A stretch of DNA of 64,000 nucleotides from Anas platyrhynchos. Its lineage: Eukaryota > Chordata > Aves > Anseriformes > Anatidae. Positions 60,101 through 64,000 of the stretch are shown one piece after another (within the stretch, counting starts at the first letter, position 1; each line of letters opens with the position of its first letter). The stretch is from NCBI RefSeq assembly GCF_047663525.1, contig NC_092606.1, positions 3,842,501-3,906,500 on the forward strand, read 5' to 3'. Both the position numbers and the translations under genes were made by a program. The notes beneath the pieces were generated by a model, which saw nothing but the letters and a program-made list of their open reading frames with translations, had not been told where the DNA came from and searched no databases.

Positions 60101-63100
60101 AGGGTCATTTTCTCATTTCCTTCATCCAGACTCACAACAGCAAGGGAGATGATGCCTGCAAATTTAGCTAAAAGCTTTCAATGACATTCCCATGAGCACC
60201 AGTTCAATGGCTGTTGCACACAGGTGCCAAAAAAGTGTGATTGGAAATACAGAAGGTTTTCAGAGTACAGGACAGAAAGCAATTTGTTTTAATACCTCCA
60301 CAGCTCTCTCCCCTTCACTGGCCCTTTCAGTGGAGATCCCGTAGGCTTTGGTGGACCCAGATGGGAAGCTACTCTCCAAACATCCTACACTGCTCCCTGG
60401 AGAGGAGAACTGCTGCTGTTCTAAATGAGGGCTGGGCAAGGAGCTCCCCTTCTGTCCTACCTGAGCAATTCTGCAAGCAAGGAAGCATTAGGAGCAAAAT
60501 AGTTCCTCTGGTGCCTTTTCAAGGTCTTTATTTGGTCACAGAAATCACTTTATCATATCACTTTAGGACAAAGTCAGCATTCAATCCAGAGTGAGCTCTA
60601 GAAGAGTCAGTGCAACATGTCAGGGTTTCAGTCTTACCAGGTTATTTGAAGTTCGGTAGCTGAAGAGTGACTGAACAAACAGCAATTAGCACTGTTTTTT
60701 ATTTACTATCCCTGAGTGTCCAGGACTGCACAGCCCACAGAAGAAGGGAGAAATACACAGGCACAGCTTAGATTTTGCCAATAGCAAGGACATAGAGCTT
60801 TTCCTACAACCTCTCTCCCATCAAAGTCACTGTGAGCTCTGACAGGTGCTGCTAAGAATGTAAGCTCTTAGTCTGAGGACAGAAATTAAATCCATAGCAA
60901 GAGCTAGCCCAAGGCACTGGAGTGCCACCTACGAGGCAGCAAAGAACCTGGCTCAGCTCTCCCAAGCAGCTTAAGCTACCACACAGTTTGTGCCAGGGCA
61001 GCCCTGGCTGACTTGTCCAAAGGGTAGTTACCATGACTCAGATGACGAGCAGTACCATGAGCTGGGATTGCTTGATGACATCTCTCCATACCTACATGGC
61101 TACGCACAGCTTTGAGAACCCACAACAGCTCCTCTCCCTGACTTAGCACCTCTTCCCCCCCGCCCCAATCCTCACAGCTTCCTCCTGGGGTGCTCTAAGG
61201 GGTGCTTGTAAGGCCCCTAGCTCCCATTCTCCATCAAGCTCCCCCTACCCCTGCCAATAAACTCATTTTTAAAAATTGTGTCAGCTGCAAGGATGCAGAT
61301 GGTCGCATTTGCATCAAACAACTTTTAAATTATCATTCAAATTAAATTAAATTGAAATGCAATGAGCTGTTCCTGTAGATCTAGGCACACAAAGACGAGT
61401 TAATGAAGGTCACGTTTGTAACCAGTGAAGAACATTTAAACTGTATCATGCCTTGCATGGAATGCCATTAGAATAACACGCCTTTCTAAATAAGGATAAA
61501 TTGCTCTTGAAGGCCTTGTGCAGGATTGCTCTCCACCCCCAGGAAAGGCTGGTCTTTGGGAACTTTGTGGTTAAAACAGGGAGGAGTTGTGCTGGGTCCG
61601 GCAGAGCACCAGCAAAACTTGTTGGCCTTGTGGTGCAAGGCCTCTAGCATCAATTTGGGCTGAGCAGATCCCACCTACTCTCCATGCCTGAATGCAAAAC
61701 CAGGCAAGCCTGGAAAGCCCTGCATAATGTGGCTGAGAGGCACGTCTTCAAACAAGAGAGCTGTAGTTTTGCAAATATGCGCCCTGCATGCCTCTGGTTG
61801 TAATTGCCTCATTTACACTCACAAAACTGTGTCTTTTGCCTTGTGCTGTGTTTGTAGTCATCTTTGACAAACTGCCCTGTAATGGCTTTTGTGACATCCG
61901 TCATCTTCACAGCTCTGTGTTGTCACAACGATGTCATACAAATTAACCATACCATTTCCATGTGCTGAGATGAAAAATGAAACCCATTCAGCCTGCAAGT
62001 GGCAGAGCCCACACTGCCTCCATGCTGAGGCTTCCCATGGGCCAGCTGCTGCTCTGGCACCAGGTCTGGCCCCAACAAGACAGTGTGCAAGTGCAGGAGC
62101 TTTTAGGCACTGCTCTTTCCCTCTCCTTTGCATGATACTGCACCTCACCTACAGCTGCTGTGAACCACATTACACATTTCTTCCTAAGAAATGAACTATC
62201 ATTTAGTATATGAAAATAAATGGCAAAATTACATACCAAATGCTCCTTAGCAACAAAGCTCTTGTTTTCACACATTGTCTGTTCCATACTCAGGTGTGAA
62301 GAAGCTCAGAGATCAGAGGAACCTGTGAAACAGAGAGTAATAATTGGCAAGGTTTTTGGCATCTGGTGACAGTTTTTGCAAGCAAAGGCTTAAGAGCTGC
62401 AGGTTTGCTTCAGTGATAGCCTGCTCTCTCACAGGAAAAAAGTTAACACCTGCCATGAAAAGAGGACTAATACTTGCTTTAATTAGTCACTGAGTTCTAG
62501 TATATCCAACAACACAGTTGCTTGCAAACGACTGGGTGCATCCAAAATCTTGGAAAGCAAATGTTACAAAATCCGCCCAGCACAAATGGGGCCGTGTTTC
62601 TGACATATTATTTCTAAAGCAGTCAAATCACAGCTGAATGCATTTGATAATCCCTTGCAATAAGAAGCACCAGGTTCAGTTACTGAGCTGAGGACACTGG
62701 ATAAGTGAGTTAACCCCATCTTCAAAGCATGCTGCTGGGAGGTGGTGATGTACACTCTGAGAAGAGTATTGCTCAGATTTTTTCTTAAACATTGAAAATG
62801 GTTCTAGATCTGAGGAAAGCCCTTTTGATCTCAGTGAATGAAGGATGAATTTGTATCATCACAATTGAGAACAAACTCTGTACCTGAATGTTCTACTTGG
62901 AGAAAGCTTTTGTGTGAGGGCATCTGAGAAACTGCAACAACTGGAATTAAAGTATTTTACATATCCATTCATAAGGTACAGCCCATATATAATAGTAGAA
63001 AAACAAAATGTCAGACAAACTGATTAAAAAAACGAGTTTGAAAACTGCCTTACAAATGAAAGGCACAGTAGTAGCTTAGTGGAGAATGGTGATTTACTTT

Positions 63101-64000
63101 CTGATTTGTAAACCGTTTTATTTATCAATAGTTGAAGTTAAAAGATTACGCAAAAATAACAAAGGCAAAGATATGTGACTAGAAGAATATATTATTGCTG
63201 CTGCCAGTCTGGATTCAACAAAGGGATTTTAGCCTTTGTCTTGTTTTTGATCACTACAGAACAACCCCCCATCTAAAAACACAGTTGCCCTCTAGGCACA
63301 GGAGCAGACTTTTAGCCTCAATTTCTGCACCCCTTCTTCACCAGCTTTAGGGATTGAGTTAAATGGCCCTGATCAAGGAGGTCATCGGCTTCACGGGGTT
63401 TACCGGTGCAGCAGTACGTGACAAGCTTATGGCACGGACATGGCTCAGTTACTAACCCCTGAAAATTCAATGACATCTCAGAGAAGCCAAAGACTTTGAG
63501 TCCTGTCATTGAGTTCTCTTGCACAGCATCAAAGTGTTGCAAATAGGAGCCTTTGCACCGTCAGTTCACTTTCTCCTAGGAATCTCTATGGGAAAGAAAT
63601 TTTTCCTCTTTAACTGTTCCATTAGAAACTACTGATGCAGAATCCATCAAACCCATTAAAGGTCCATTAAGTCTGCAAGGCTGCTTTTTGTTTTCCTGTA
63701 CTGTCTAAAGAATTTGGAAGGCCACAAGCCATATGTTGCCTGTGGCAGATTAACCTGTGCTGGCTGGATATGGCTTATGGCTGCAATATCCTATATGCAA
63801 TATGGATATGTGGTTTTGAAAGCTGAGAGGATACAAGGCGCTATTACTATACCAGGATTGCTAGGCCAGTGCCTTTGAATTATGTTACAGAAAAATGACA
63901 GCAGTGTATGACAGACAACAAATGAAGGCCAAGATATATGGCCCAAAATACACCATGCCACTGAACAATTTTGAATCTGAGGCATTTGCTCTTTAGTCAG

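Larger units (their letters stand above)
37346..64000 (+). other. Non-coding remainder: probable LHFPL-like intron 2 or intergenic DNA
   Basis: 26.7 kb in which I find no supportable coding exon, RNA gene or intact mobile element. The expected third LHFPL exon (phase 1 entry, Gly, helix 3, a later C-x-LGW motif and helix 4) was sought by eye on the plus strand and not found. Short frames are frequent, as expected by chance at this base composition. Notable items are a 16-nt A run (39657-39672), an A-rich tract (56141-56167), short (AG)n/(CT)n runs (near 52925 and 58281), a tRNA-derived SINE relic near 60.05 kb, and AT-rich blocks near 38470-38640, 51110-51300 and 61290-61490. Confidence 0.55.

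Noticed and set aside
1..64000. CR1 LINE copies, expected in bird DNA
   Set aside because: I looked for the typical 3' end with ATTCTATG-type repeats and for the well-known CR1 3' segment and saw none. Old fragments could still be present and need RepeatMasker.
1..64000. Operons, CRISPR arrays, phage, insertion sequences or endogenous viral genes
   Set aside because: Nothing in the window resembles them; it is ordinary intron-rich vertebrate DNA.

Overview
The window is vertebrate nuclear DNA, most likely from a bird microchromosome or a close sauropsid relative. The reasons are spliced genes with GT-AG introns, strong CpG-island promoters, mononucleotide tracts, and a compact AKAP10 whose coding span is only 17.5 kb. 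Nothing prokaryotic, viral or CRISPR-like is present. Only three protein-coding genes can be supported, and together they cover under 3 kb of coding sequence. Nearly all other open frames are chance frames or stop-poor GC-rich DNA.

Layout. (1) 1-1122, minus strand: the 5' part of NLE1 (Notchless homolog, a ribosome-biogenesis WD40 protein). It has five exons here, the last cut by the window edge. (2) About 2040-21040, minus strand: complete AKAP10 (D-AKAP2). All 15 coding exons can be placed to the base with phases that agree, giving a 638-residue protein: two RGS domains, a C-terminal PKA-anchoring helix and a C-terminal PDZ ligand. Its CpG-island promoter lies near 20.6-21.75 kb and carries three near-identical, evenly spaced YY1-like boxes. 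(3) 21.76-25.4 kb: intergenic. (4) From about 25.4 kb, plus strand: a second CpG island and the first two coding exons (26163-26375 and 37207-37345) of an LHFPL-family four-transmembrane protein, closest by eye to LHFPL2. Its second intron appears to start with a GC donor. I could not find its third exon, so 37.3-64 kb is read as a long intron, with no other gene supported there. That stretch holds AT-rich blocks that may be conserved non-coding elements, one tRNA-derived SINE relic and simple repeats.

The three genes are not a functional unit. NLE1 acts in 60S subunit maturation, AKAP10 tethers PKA and binds small GTPases at membranes, and the LHFPL-like gene encodes a membrane tetraspan. 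NLE1 and AKAP10 run head-to-tail, and AKAP10 and the LHFPL-like gene are divergent with about 5.1 kb between start codons. Points most worth a second look: an LHFPL paralogue at a place where human chromosome 17 has none that I know of; its GC-AG intron; the YY1-like triplet; an in-frame upstream ORF before AKAP10; and a valine at the site of the human AKAP10 I646V polymorphism.
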